Shown: positions 44,590 through 56,300 of the stretch, in pieces
Position numbering within the stretch: position 1 is the stretch's first letter
Layout of the letters: each line of letters begins with the position of its first letter
Assembly: GCA_903813345.2 (NCBI GenBank)
Contig: CAIIXF020000011.1
Coordinates: forward strand, 22,987,754 to 23,051,753
Source: Owenia fusiformis
Lineage: Eukaryota > Annelida > Polychaeta > Sabellida > Oweniidae
DNA length: 64,000 bases
Direction: 5' to 3'
Made by a program: the position numbers and the translations under genes
The notes under the pieces: model-generated
Database searches by the model: none
Seen by the model: only the letters and a program-made list of their open reading frames with translations
What the model was told of the DNA's origin: nothing

Positions 44590-45340
44590 AATGTGATAAA
44601 GAGAACCAATGACGCGAGAAATCTGTTTCAACAGATTTAATGTGCTCTTTAATTTTCAGGTTTTTATCATTTATGATTCCAAGAGAGTCAATTTTCCCAG
44701 ATTCTCATTACGTATTTCGATATTCAGACTTGTTTCATTTCTTTTAGGTCCGAATATAATAGCATTGGTCTTGCCAATGTTAAGTGAAAGTTTGTTTGCA
44801 TGATCCAGTCATCTATTAAATTCAATCTTGCATTTGTGTTAGTCATGAGTTCATTTGTAGTATAGTCGCTATCCAGTAGATCGGTGTCGTCAGCAAACAC
44901 ATTTACATTTTAGATTTTGGGCAAGAATAGGTAGATCGTTTATATAAAGAATAAATAACAGCGGTCCAAGTACAGAGCCCTGCGGAACACCACAATTTAA
45001 AGATGATTGTCTAGGGACGTCATTGTTAATGGTGAGAAACTATTTACCGTCTTTTAAATAATTCTTAACAAGGACTTGGCTATCCCCCTGATGCCATGAT
45101 ATTCAAGTTTTTGGATTAAAATATCAGGATTAATTGTATCAATGGCCTTGGAAAAAATCGAATGTTGTACCAATGCTTGTTTTCCCCGAATCAGTTGATT
45201 TACGGGTTTGTTCAATGAAATTGAATCAATTTTTCTATTTAGAAAAACAGAACATGTCTCAAAGCACATTCTAATTATGCATTCAACAATAGAGCAAAAG
45301 GTTGAAAAGGTAAGTTGATTAGTCCATTGCCCCATTTAAT
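44590..45340 (-). pseudogene. Decayed LINE reverse-transcriptase fragment
   Basis: In the minus strand one reads, in order and in different frames: KAIDTINPDILIQKLEYHGI (about 45160-45090), CGVPQGSVLGPLLFILYIND (about 45000-44935), FADDTDLL (about 44897-44873), ANKLSLNIGKTNAIIFGPKR and a KIKEHI block. These are RT motifs of a non-LTR retrotransposon (Jockey/CR1-like; clade not resolved), including the FADD active-site motif. Stops and at least one frameshift (just before FADD) break it. Both ends are missing. Confidence 0.85.
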
Positions 45341-45389
45341 ATCACTTATATTTAATTAGGCCAATATTACTACGTCGAGAAAACTAGCA

Positions 45390-45990
45390 CATAATTTGTA
45401 AATGGAGAATCAACGCATATACCTGGAATATGATCCATTCGTCTTTCCAGATATAACTAACAAATAATAGTTTCCATAACTAGAATTTAATTAAGAAATA
45501 TAGACCGAAGAGCAGGTATTATATCGATGAATAAATACCGCAAGATTAGGCACAAACGGTTTCTATTCGAAGCTTTTGTGCCCAGCCCTAAGGTATTTAT
45601 TACTAGATATAATACCTGATCTGAGATAGATGTGACGATTCGAACATTACAAATCACCAAAATTTTGCAAAAGGTTCACTTCATTTTCTAGTTTCGGTGC
45701 ACTGGACGAATCACTCAGTACAGATCAGGTATTGATTGTATCGATGAATAAATACCGGGTGAAGGGGTGAATACAAATAGAAATACAATGCTATGCGTAA
45801 ATATTTTATCCAGGATCTCAAATTATATTATAAATAAGCGCCTGTAAGAGTGAAATATAAGGTGACAACTTGTACGGTCTGGAATAGTACGCTATGTAGC
45901 GTTTGGATTCGGATATTCTTATTCCATAAACTTAAGTTAAATGAGCATGAAATTATTTTATTATTGAAAACAGCATCTTCGAATTCCAAG
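45390..45990 (+). repeat. Duplicated lectin promoter region interrupted by an insertion
   Basis: AGAATCAACGCATATACCTG, AATATGATCCATTCGTC, TAAATAAGCGCCTG, GGTGACAACTTG and GTTAAATGAGCATGAAATTA match 36940-37215 upstream of the lectin start codon in the same order. A ~260-bp insertion with repeated ATCGATGAATAAATACCG (about 45521 and 45741) splits it. No signal-peptide exon follows. Confidence 0.7.
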
Positions 45991-46199
45991 TGGATATAAC
46001 ACTGAATTTCAATTTGGAGCAACTAAAACCTTGAAAATCAAGAAGAATTTACAGTGTGCCAACAAAAAGCCATTAATCAGGAACGTAGCCAGTATTTGAA
46101 ATTAGTCAAGGCAAAAGACAGTCAAAAGGATTTTTTTCAAGTTTTAGGAGAAAAACATTCACGGTATTCCTGTACAATTTTGGTGCGGCGTTTGCCTTG

Positions 46200-48870
46200 A
46201 CATTGTGTATCAGTGAGTTGGTGTTTTAATGAAATATTATAAACAAATACCATTATTTTAACGTATAACTTACCACCAATAATATGATGTACATTGATGG
46301 ATAAAGATTGACTTTGCTACATGTATATCTAAATCACAAAAGGGTGTCTAATGGACTGATATTTATCCATTTGTTGAGATTGAGCCTAAAACATCTCGTA
46401 TTCAAATATTGAGCATGCCAGATATATCATATTTACCCAAATGATCACTTCTGTAAATTAAAGGTGTATTGATTTCTTCGTGTTCTTACTAGTCTGATTG
46501 ACACTAAAATGCAACAATAGCCTAATGGATCTTTAATAAATCATAACACCTCCAAGTCATTGTAAACAACTTAATATCGTCATGTCGAAGAGGAGGAGGT
46601 CGATCATAGTTCATAATCAGCATCCCCCTATCAAAATCATGCAGTTTTTCACCATTCCCATCAATTCCGTGGATCTTTTTCCAAAGTCAAAGCAATTATA
46701 ACTAATATAAGTGTAAAGTTACAAAATTTTGGGTTTTTAGAATATAACGATTTGACATATGAATTTCAAAGTAAAGTAAATGACATTTTTTGGGTTCGCC
46801 AATCCTCCTAATCAAGACAAAATTCATCACAAAGCGAGTTTTCCGAAATTCACACAAAGCTAGGCAATGTGAAAGCCCATGAGCGAACAAAGCACTGAGT
46901 CCAGTGAGAGTAAATGGTGATCCATTATGCTTACGATAGGCACTCAGTTCACTCATGTAAAATTTACGAATGTTTAATTTGAGTAAATGACAATAAAAGG
47001 GCATTGACATCATTTCTGGTATCATTATTCTGGCAGTTTAGTTCTAAACTCGTGGACGAGTTTTATTGAGCTAAGTGAAACGAATGCAAAGGGTAAACAT
47101 TCTGATTTCCGACCATCTTTGCCTTGTCGAGAAAACAACAAACTCGAATAAAAATAGTTTTATACTATATGTATTCTTAGAATCTAACCATCCTAATAGA
47201 ATCAGTCCCATGGAAAACCACCAGCTATATTTTATTCACCTGGACAGCAATATTTTTAAAACGAGAAAAATTCAAATCATACAAAATAGGTATAACATTA
47301 ATCATTTTAATCAAAAGAGTTTTAATCCATCCAAATAATGCTAATCAAGAGAAAATTATAAACAAATACATGGGATATACATGATATACATGTATGTTCA
47401 CACTATAAGTACTTTTACTGTAAAATTGGTAAATTTTCCTATCACATTGACACTGATATAATGTACATGTAACATACAAGGTGTATTTTGTTCTTGCTCT
47501 ATTACATGCAATGATAAAATACACATAAATGATATTTACAAGTATATTGGTATAAAATGAAATGATATAGTTCATTTAGCATACATAACTACATGTAGGC
47601 CTTCTTATAATGTAATAGGCAAAAGCCTAGATTTTTCTGCAACAAATCCCACTTTTGGATCGTCGGGGTCAACGTTTACTGAAAAAATGAACCTAGTGTT
47701 TTCTCAAAAATAAACCATATTTTAAAATGCCACTACAAGAATTGAAGAAAAACATTTTTATATTCACTGTAAAACACAATAAAAATGCCTCACCCCCTAG
47801 CCACCCATTGACTAATAGAAGAAGTCATCAAGGTCGTTAAGCTTTCAATGGAACTTTTCGTTTTGTAGAAACGTTTTCTCTTATAACATTTGAAAATACA
47901 ATACTCAATTTGTTAATTTTATGATCTTGAATAATACTACATAATACACTGTCAGCATAAAAAAAACAGTTCCAAAAAAGAAAGGTGAGTAAAATTGAAG
48001 GACACATTTACCCCAAAACATACAAATAATGAATACTGACAGGGTCTCACCCTGTATGTTTCAGACATATATCACCCTGTAAAACTCTTTTTAATATGTC
48101 ATATTCTGTTTTCTGCCAAATGCTTAATGCATGTATGGCAATGTATGGGGATTTTCGTGACAATCACATTTGGCAAACACTGCGGCAAAGAATGACATTT
48201 ATGATAATATTTACAACAATGGTTCTACCTGTTTCCTGAGAATATTCCATGTTCCTTAGGATTGAAGAATGGACTACTGTAACTTGAGTTAATTTGAAGC
48301 TAGCTTTATCTTAGAGTTTTTGTTTATTTGAAAAATTTGCTTATTTGACATACGAAGGTCTAAAAGGCTTACTGGGTTAAGACAGATTGTGAATCTGAAC
48401 TGATGAAAGACAACATATGAAACTGCAGATTTTGAAATATAGTTTAGCCAAAATACATAGCTTTAAATTGAACAGCGTCAAATCAATACAAGTTACAGTT
48501 TGTACATATATTTAGCTAATTCACAAGCTCTGTACATAATTGATCATTAACTATATGTACATAATTTCGTTATCCATTCAACATTATTTACATCTTCCAA
48601 TCTAACGCATTACATATGTACATATTACACTAAGTACCTTTAGTAGTTTAGAACACATGAAATAAATAAATTATCGCTCATATTGTTTTTTTGTTAATCA
48701 AGATTCATTATCCAAGCTTCATGATTGTGGTTTGTATATTGTGGCATGTACATTGTATCATAAAAAGTCCTGTTATACAAAAAAAATTTCATTTTCCAAG
48801 CCTTATTTTGCTACATTACAACTTATCATAAAAATACAATATATGGCTAAGGTTTTGGCATTTTACTCAT
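46200..48870. other. Gene-free stretch
   Basis: No open frame with domain content, only AT-rich unique DNA. It may include distal 3' sequence of the minus-strand intersectin transcript, but no polyadenylation site can be assigned. Confidence 0.4.
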
Positions 48871-48875
48871 AGATC

Positions 48876-48973
48876 CCAGCCAGATTCTTTTGTAGTAGGA
48901 TCAGAAGCTCAAAAAAAATAATTCGGAAATATTCTTTGAGCCTATGAGATCCTACTACAAAATGATCTGGCCA
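48876..48973. repeat. Hairpin with ~30-bp arms
   Basis: CCAGATTCTTTTGTAGTAGG plus ATC pairs with GATCCTACTACAAAATGATC plus TGG about 45 bp later, forming a small fold-back. Confidence 0.65.
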
Positions 48974-49088
48974 ACATCTATGATTTTACTTGACATAATG
49001 AACACAATGGAGCTTGAAATAGAACTCAAAGGGAAACATTTTAACATGTATTTTTTCCTTCTACCCTGTGAACTGTAATATTCTAATA

Positions 49089-49300
49089 CAGGGTGTCAAA
49101 TAAGTAACTTGTGAAGAAATATTCCATCCAATACACACAAGGCAAGAATCGTTTAGTCGACCATTCTCAATTATTGCAAATTAAGTCCCAAAATGGTTGA
49201 TGATTAGTTATTTACATATACCTTCCTAGTAGTTGATATCTTGTTAACAATAATAATATAAATAAAACTTATAAAATACAATTACTTATTTGACACCCTG
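49089..49300. mobile_element. 212-bp mariner-like MITE
   Basis: CAGGGTGTCAAATAAGTAA and TTACTTATTTGACACCCTG are exact 19-bp terminal inverted repeats. The left flank is TA; the right flank reads CA, one base from TA. Non-coding. Confidence 0.75.
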
Positions 49301-49837
49301 CATGTTTTTTTGAAATACTTAGGATTAGCCATAAGGATTTCTATTATTCCTGCAAATGCTAATAAATCATTAAGGGGTAAAATCCAGCCAGACCTCATCC
49401 AATGCACCTATTCTAGTCTTTGATAAAATACAATGAACTGGACAATTGACCAGCTCTTATGCTGCACCTTGCACAATGATTGATTATTTTGTTATTTATC
49501 ATTCTAGTCTCAAAATGTGACAAATATGTTTATATTCACATACATACACACTTTAATTTTAATATAATGTCATGATTTCTATGTTTTATACTGGAATGGT
49601 AACACACTCATTTTCTCATTTCATTATTGTAACTTATTTGAAATAATTCAAATTTCCAATTTATTACAAAATCATAATAATGATATCATCAGCGTGGCTT
49701 ACACAATGACTATAAGAGAATATAAAGGAATACAAAAATATGCTATGCCACCCAAAAGAACCTAATACATTTCATGTCATTCTCTTCTGTTCTTATTCTG
49801 CCCATGACATATCCACCAATAGATCAGTTGAATGCTG

Positions 49838-50318
49838 CCTATTTACAGCCAGATGTTGATGTTTCAGGCCTGTATATATAACTGTAGGTCAAGTAAATCA
49901 ACACCGTCAACATCTGTAGATCAAGTTCCTCAGGCCTCTTTATACAGCTTTAGATCAAGTTCATCAATCCTATTTAATTACAGCTGTATTAGATCAAATT
50001 CATCAAGCCTCTTAGTCTTTCTGCAGCTGTAGATCAATTTCATTAGACTTCTTTGTTTATACAGCTGTAGATCAAGTTCACCAGGCCTCTTTAATCAGCT
50101 GTGCACCAAGTCCACTAGGCTTCTTTAAACAGCTATAGATCAAGTCCATTAGGCTTATTTATACAGCTGTAGATCAAGTCCATTAGGCTTATTTATACAG
50201 CTGTAGATCAAGGCCATTAGGCTTCTTTATACAGCTGTAGATCAAGGCCATTAGGCTTATTTATACAGCTGTAGATCAAGTCCATTAGGCTTCTTTATAC
50301 AGCTGTAGATCAAGTTTC
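49838..50318 (-). repeat. 34-bp minisatellite derived from the last codons of intersectin
   Basis: About 13 units of 34 bp, read on the minus strand as CTTGATCTACAGCTGTATAA then AGAAGCCTAATGGA. They decay with distance from the gene: units nearest 50300 are almost identical, those near 49850 heavily diverged. The first unit is coding: it contains the final codons LDLQLYKEA and the TAA at 50287-50285. The rest fall in the 3' untranslated region. Confidence 0.85.
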
Positions 50319-53300
50319 ACTACAACATCTCCACGTTCTACCTCATGTAAAACGAGACGCTTTAAAAGTGGGCCTCTTTTGTCCTGACTTTTCTTATAAA
50401 TGTCTATAATTCTAATCTCAGTTCTTCCTAAGAAATCTGAAAATGTAGAGAGTTAATGTTTTATTAGAATATTTCTGGAGAAATACATGTCTGTCCACAT
50501 CTAAGGACATTAAGATATATGTCTTGAAATTTATTATAACATAAGGAAAGTTAAATTGATTTCACCATTTGTGGTGGGAACTAATCAAAAAAGTGGTGGG
50601 AAACATTATTTCACTGTTTGTGATTTACCATTAAGAATGAATATTGACCTTCTAGATAAGGCTAATTGTGTTATCTTACTAATTAGTGTGAAACTGCTCT
50701 TACCATTTGGTGTAAAGAGATCTCTGTCAAAGACAGTAATACAAGGCTAATTGTGTTGTCTTACAAATTAGTGTGAAACTGCTCTTACCATTTGGTGTAA
50801 AGAGATCTCTGTCAAAGACAGTTATACAAAGCACATCTTCCTGAAGATCTCTGATCATGAACTGCATTGAGGAATTCCATTTAGGGTTCAATGTCCCGTT
50901 GATAACTTTTGTCTTATGCTCTTGCGCACCCATGCTTACCTCACAGTATGGGTCACTCTTACCTATGGGAAAACAATTTACTCACATTAATTTTCAAACA
51001 CTAACAGGGTGTCCATAGGTCTCTTTACAAGCACAATACAAAATCTTTGTAAAGTGTAAACAGACTTTATGGACACCATGTATTTTTGTATGTATTGTTG
51101 CAGTGTAAATATTTAACATGTATGAACCACTGGCAGAGAGTCCTAAACATGTTGTCCATGTTAATTTAATTGTAAATTAACACTGTAGCGCAGTTTCAGT
51201 TCAGATGGGAGTTGAAAGGGAACCAGACGGTTTTGGAAAGTAATCAGGGTACTTATGATGGAAGAAAAACTGTTTATTTCACTAAAAATAAATAAGATAG
51301 AACTAATGAGAAAAGCACTATAAGACCTCAGTGGTCCTATTCCCTGGGGGGTTCACTGTATCCTCGGTGCACATGGGATACCTTTTTGACATTTGGTATG
51401 TCAATGGACCCAAATTTTAGGATCTGGTATGAGAATGCCCCCAAATTATGACGTTTGAGGTATGGCAATGGTCGGGTTTTTCCACTTTCTGGTATGAGAA
51501 TGGTCATGGAAAATATGTTTCCTCTCACTTGTGGTATGGCATTGGCCTAGTTGTTACACATGTCCTTAATTTAAGGTTATTTTACATCATTATCCTCAAA
51601 GATCTGACTTCTTCCCGGGGCTTTAGACATTTTGAATGCTCTTGGTCTTCTATTTGGATATTTGGTATGGCATTGGTCCTATATTTGGACATTTGGTATG
51701 GCATTGGTCTTATATTTGGACATTTGGTATGACTTTTGGGCAATATTTTGGTTGGTATGGGAACACATTGAAATTTGACCGATTGGTATGGGAACATATT
51801 GATATCTGAGGGTTCAGCCTAGGACCCCCGCAGAGTTGTGTATCAGTGAACATTATAGTAGTAGTGAGTCTTACTCTCAATGAGAATATTTTCATCTGCC
51901 ATCATAACCGACCATTTACTAAGCTTGCTTGTGGTTAGTTTCTCATCATATAATTATCACATTAAAATCTCAAAGTGTTATTATTCAATGATAATATGTT
52001 AAAAAATATAGTTTACTTGTACAATGTAAATATACAACTTTGGTTCACTTTATTTGTTTCAAACACATCAATGTATATAATACCTTACAATAGGAGTGAA
52101 AGGTCATAGGAAGTGAATGTACTGTACATGTAGTGCAAAGAAACAATATGACTTCAATAGCTATTTTACTAAAATTTTAAGAAAATGTGATTGTGCAAAG
52201 GGACTCTATCAACTAAGTCGACTTGAGTGCTTTGGACAGGAAACTCCTGTGTGGAATAAGACGTAAAATTTACAAAAAGCTCCAAGCTTTTGAAAGTGAT
52301 TAAATTTTAATTAAAGAATTTTATTTCTTTATTTCCATTGTGTATTATAAATAATTGTAAAGTTTTCTGTATGTTATCAAATTCCTACCATCTTTCTCAT
52401 CACTTGGCATTAGGTCAATGCCCTCTTCAACAACGACCAGCAGACGACCAACAGCTGGAGCTCTTCGAACTGAAGGGGAGAATATCAGTGTATAGTGCAG
52501 TTGCTATAGTAAACTAAGCAAACAGGTTTTTGTGAATGAGCACCTAAATAACCTAAATAATCACATGTTGCTAAAGGGGTTGATTTCTGCACATCAACAC
52601 ATTGGAAAGCTATACCCTTAATCATGAGGGGAAAACAAGGAAAGGGGGGGGGGATAGCAATATCTAATATAATAGATAATCCTTATAAAACCAATAATGC
52701 ATGAATTACTCTCGACACTGGTCAAATAAATAATATCACATTTAAATGTCTGGGTTTATTTCAGGATCTCAGGTGTTCAAATTCTAAGACATAAATTAAA
52801 CTACAGTAAACCCTGACTAAGTGAAACACCTTTGGTACTTCTAAAATGTTCCACTCGGAGGTGTCCAACTGATACAGGTTCATTTAACATTCTGAGTCAG
52901 TTGGTCTTACGACTCTGAAAAGTGTTCCACTGACAAATGTGTTCCACTTCTAGAGGTGTTTCACTTTACATGTTTAACTGTAACTCTAATTTGCAGACTG
53001 TAAACTACCAGTGTATACACATAAAATGTGATATTTATTTGAGCAATGTCAAAATGTGCCAAAACATTGTTCTGAACCACCCAACTTGTTGGCAGCGTCT
53101 TACCATTCTTATCGCTAGATGCTAAATTAATCCCTTCACATATTATCACCAGTAAGCGACCACAACTTCCATCTGAGATCTGTCTGTGTACTGTTGTACA
53201 AGTGTTTATATTGTTGTTATACAATGTTGATTAAATGAGTTATTGTAAATGCATATTAGATATAATAACAAGATTTTTTATCAGGTTAGTGCAATTCTAT

Positions 53301-56300
53301 ATGTTTTATAGACAAATGTTAAAACATCTCTCCAAAGTATCAGCTCTAAACAAAAACAAGGCATAATTACATGCAAAATGTCACCATCTGCCATTTGCTA
53401 CAGATGCTGACCACCAAATGCTATTACAGATGCCAAACACCTCTGACTCCAAACACCAACTGACGAACACGGGCCACAATAAAGTTGGGAGACCATAACA
53501 ATATGTCACCATTTCTGGTGGTGACATAAATAAAAAAAATCATTACAAAAATTTTCAAAAATACCAACCCCTCACTTAGTTAATCGCATATCAAAAATTA
53601 ACTTAAAAAACAACAGACCAAGCATAATGATCATGCATGAAGCATAATCTTTGCATACTTTACATTTACATACACTTTGCAATTCATGCTTCATTTTTTG
53701 AAATCAATAGAGAGTCTAAATAAATTGATTTGTATCAGACTTATCTTGCCACATCAAAGTGGTATTGATTGAGAGTGAAATACCATCAGAAATTAAAAAG
53801 CTAATTTTCATTCATAGTGCTATCCCAGATATTAAAACTTACGTGCGTGTGCATGTTCTCGTTTCTGTTTCTCAGTATCTGAGTAAAATCTGGAAGATTC
53901 TTGTAATTTCTTTACCCAATTGTCTCTAAAAAAATAAATGTTAGATTTTCAAATATATGACAGCATCCTATACATATTTCAATTAAAGTGAAGTGAGTGA
54001 CTTACACAAGTCTCCTGGTTTATTATGTTATATTATTTTAACATTTTGTTGGAAGCCCATCAATTCTGCCGAATTCACAAAAAGGAAATAAAGCTCACTA
54101 AAAATATCACAACACTGACTTACCTTTCATTCTCAGTTTTGACCTTCAGGTTGTATACCTTGTCTATATGAGAGATAGAGAACTGGTTGGAGTCTTCATC
54201 CGTATTGCTTAAGCTCTTCACTGCTATTTCATTGAGAAATATCGGCTAAAAATATTAATCAAATGATTCATAAATCAATTTATATACGAGGGAACTTGAT
54301 AGAAAAAATTCTCATAATTTCTTTCTAGTTTTATTTATTTCTCAATATAATCTAATGACATTCTCACAGAATGTGCAGCACACATGTCCAATGACTTCTA
54401 AATCCAGCAAAAATATTAGAGCGATATAAAATATTTGAGATACAATAATAATTTCTTTTACATTTTGTAATTTAGACATATTACTACTATCTCTGTAAGT
54501 TTCAGAGTATGGAACGGTAGCTATGGTAAAGTAGTAGTCCTACTTGGTGTAAAAATTCACAAGATATGTTTTGCAAAACTGCAGAATTTCATTTTTGTAA
54601 ATAACATTCAATATTGAATCCAAATAATTCAGAAAACTTCACTTACAGTTTTATACATTTTATATTGCACAGTTGCCTTGGCATCCCACTTGAAGAGACT
54701 GGAAACATTTGGCTTTGAGGGTTGAGCCAATAGAAGGAAATCATTAAACAGAAATCCTTCTAACTCTTTATTACTTTTAGCCTGAAACAACACAGGGTTC
54801 ATTTTTAAGAAGCTATAAGAAAAATCAATGTCTAAAATATATCATTTTCCAAATTTATTTTTCTCAACTTTCGAGATCTTCTTTGAAATCAAGTTAAACA
54901 GGTTAACCGGTCAATGCACAAGCTGTAAGTTGACATCACTTTAAATATATAACAAATTGTATAGTAAAGTATTACCTTAAATATAGGTCCATGATGTAGA
55001 AGCTTCCGGGGTCCCAAACAATTGGTGACAGAATTAAAAGTTATTTTCTGAAAAGAATAAGTTTGATTTATAATGATGTAAGTGAAAGTCTAGATTGTCT
55101 AATGCTGTAGTCACATTTGCTCTGATTTTCAGTACTGGCACCTGGCCGATGAGTATTTTGTTCAAAATTGCATTCAGTTTTGAACAAAATAGTCCTGGCC
55201 AGGCGCCAGTGTTCAATATCGGAGCATATGTCAGTATGTGACCACGGCATTAATTGCAGAGTACAGCACAACAGAGACTTTTACAAATCAAAGAATATGT
55301 CATTGAATATGAACATTATCCCCTACCTCAGGAAGGCCCTCACAAAGCACATGGTTCTGTAGCCACTCTAACTGGTCAGAGTTTTCCTTCTCTCTCACTC
55401 CCTCATTCACCTGTTTACACAACTCCTCTGGAAAACAGAGTTTTGTTAACACACATTAACACTGTCCATTTACCTGTAGTTTTTGCCTGCATTTAAACTT
55501 TATTTTCCAAGTTAGTAAGTCTGTTCCTTTACCTCTTGCCTTCTAAATCTGTATTTTTGTTTTTTCCAGATGTATTTCAGAAACGTCAATGCTTTTTAAA
55601 AAATATGAAGAAAATTTCATGTTGATGTGGTTTAATACAAGAAATCTTGATTTGTGTTGCTCTTTCATCAATTTTGCTCTTTGTGGTTTAAAATGGTTCG
55701 TAGTTCTAATCCACAATAACTTTTATTTATTTATTAATTTTACCTGCTGCACGCAAGGCTTCTTGCATGTTTGTGTTGTCTGGGTGTTCTATGGGGGTAT
55801 ACTCCAAGATCTTCCCCACCAATAGAGGGTACTTTGTGATCCTTTGCATGGGCTTCAATAGGAAACTGCTCATTGGCATACCTTTTGTACGGGGATCCTG
55901 AGTGCATTTCTAGAAGAATATAGAGAAAATAAATATGTATATTTTGTGTATTTTTTACATGTGCAATATAAATACAATTAAAATTTCTGCACCAAATATG
56001 TGCTAGAAATGCATTTTTGAAAAAGATAAATATTAAACACTAATCAAGTGATCAATGTGATTGCTACCATGAAACCACATCCACTGCACCAGAGTTCTTT
56101 GTTGACAACACATTGATGCAATGAATATATACGAGAATAAAAATTTAAAAATGCAAATAGTTGTGTATTTCTCGTCTGTTCATATTAGAATATCATAACA
56201 AAGACCTAAATTCTATGATCTATGGCAAATATATGACCTCAAATTTTATTCTGGCCATTGGCAAAGGGTCAGAAAATGAACAGAATAAAATTTTCTGTCA

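Noticed and set aside
46702-47025. 107-aa minus-strand frame
   Set aside because: No domain, signal or splice context, and composition like surrounding AT-rich DNA; expected by chance in this length.
49838-50318. CRISPR-like array (regular ~34-bp spacing)
   Set aside because: Units are contiguous without unique spacers, grade into decay, and are derived from coding sequence in an animal genome.
50727-50933. Stand-alone 68-aa C2 protein
   Set aside because: It is an intersectin exon with flanking intron read-through, and joins in phase with neighbours.
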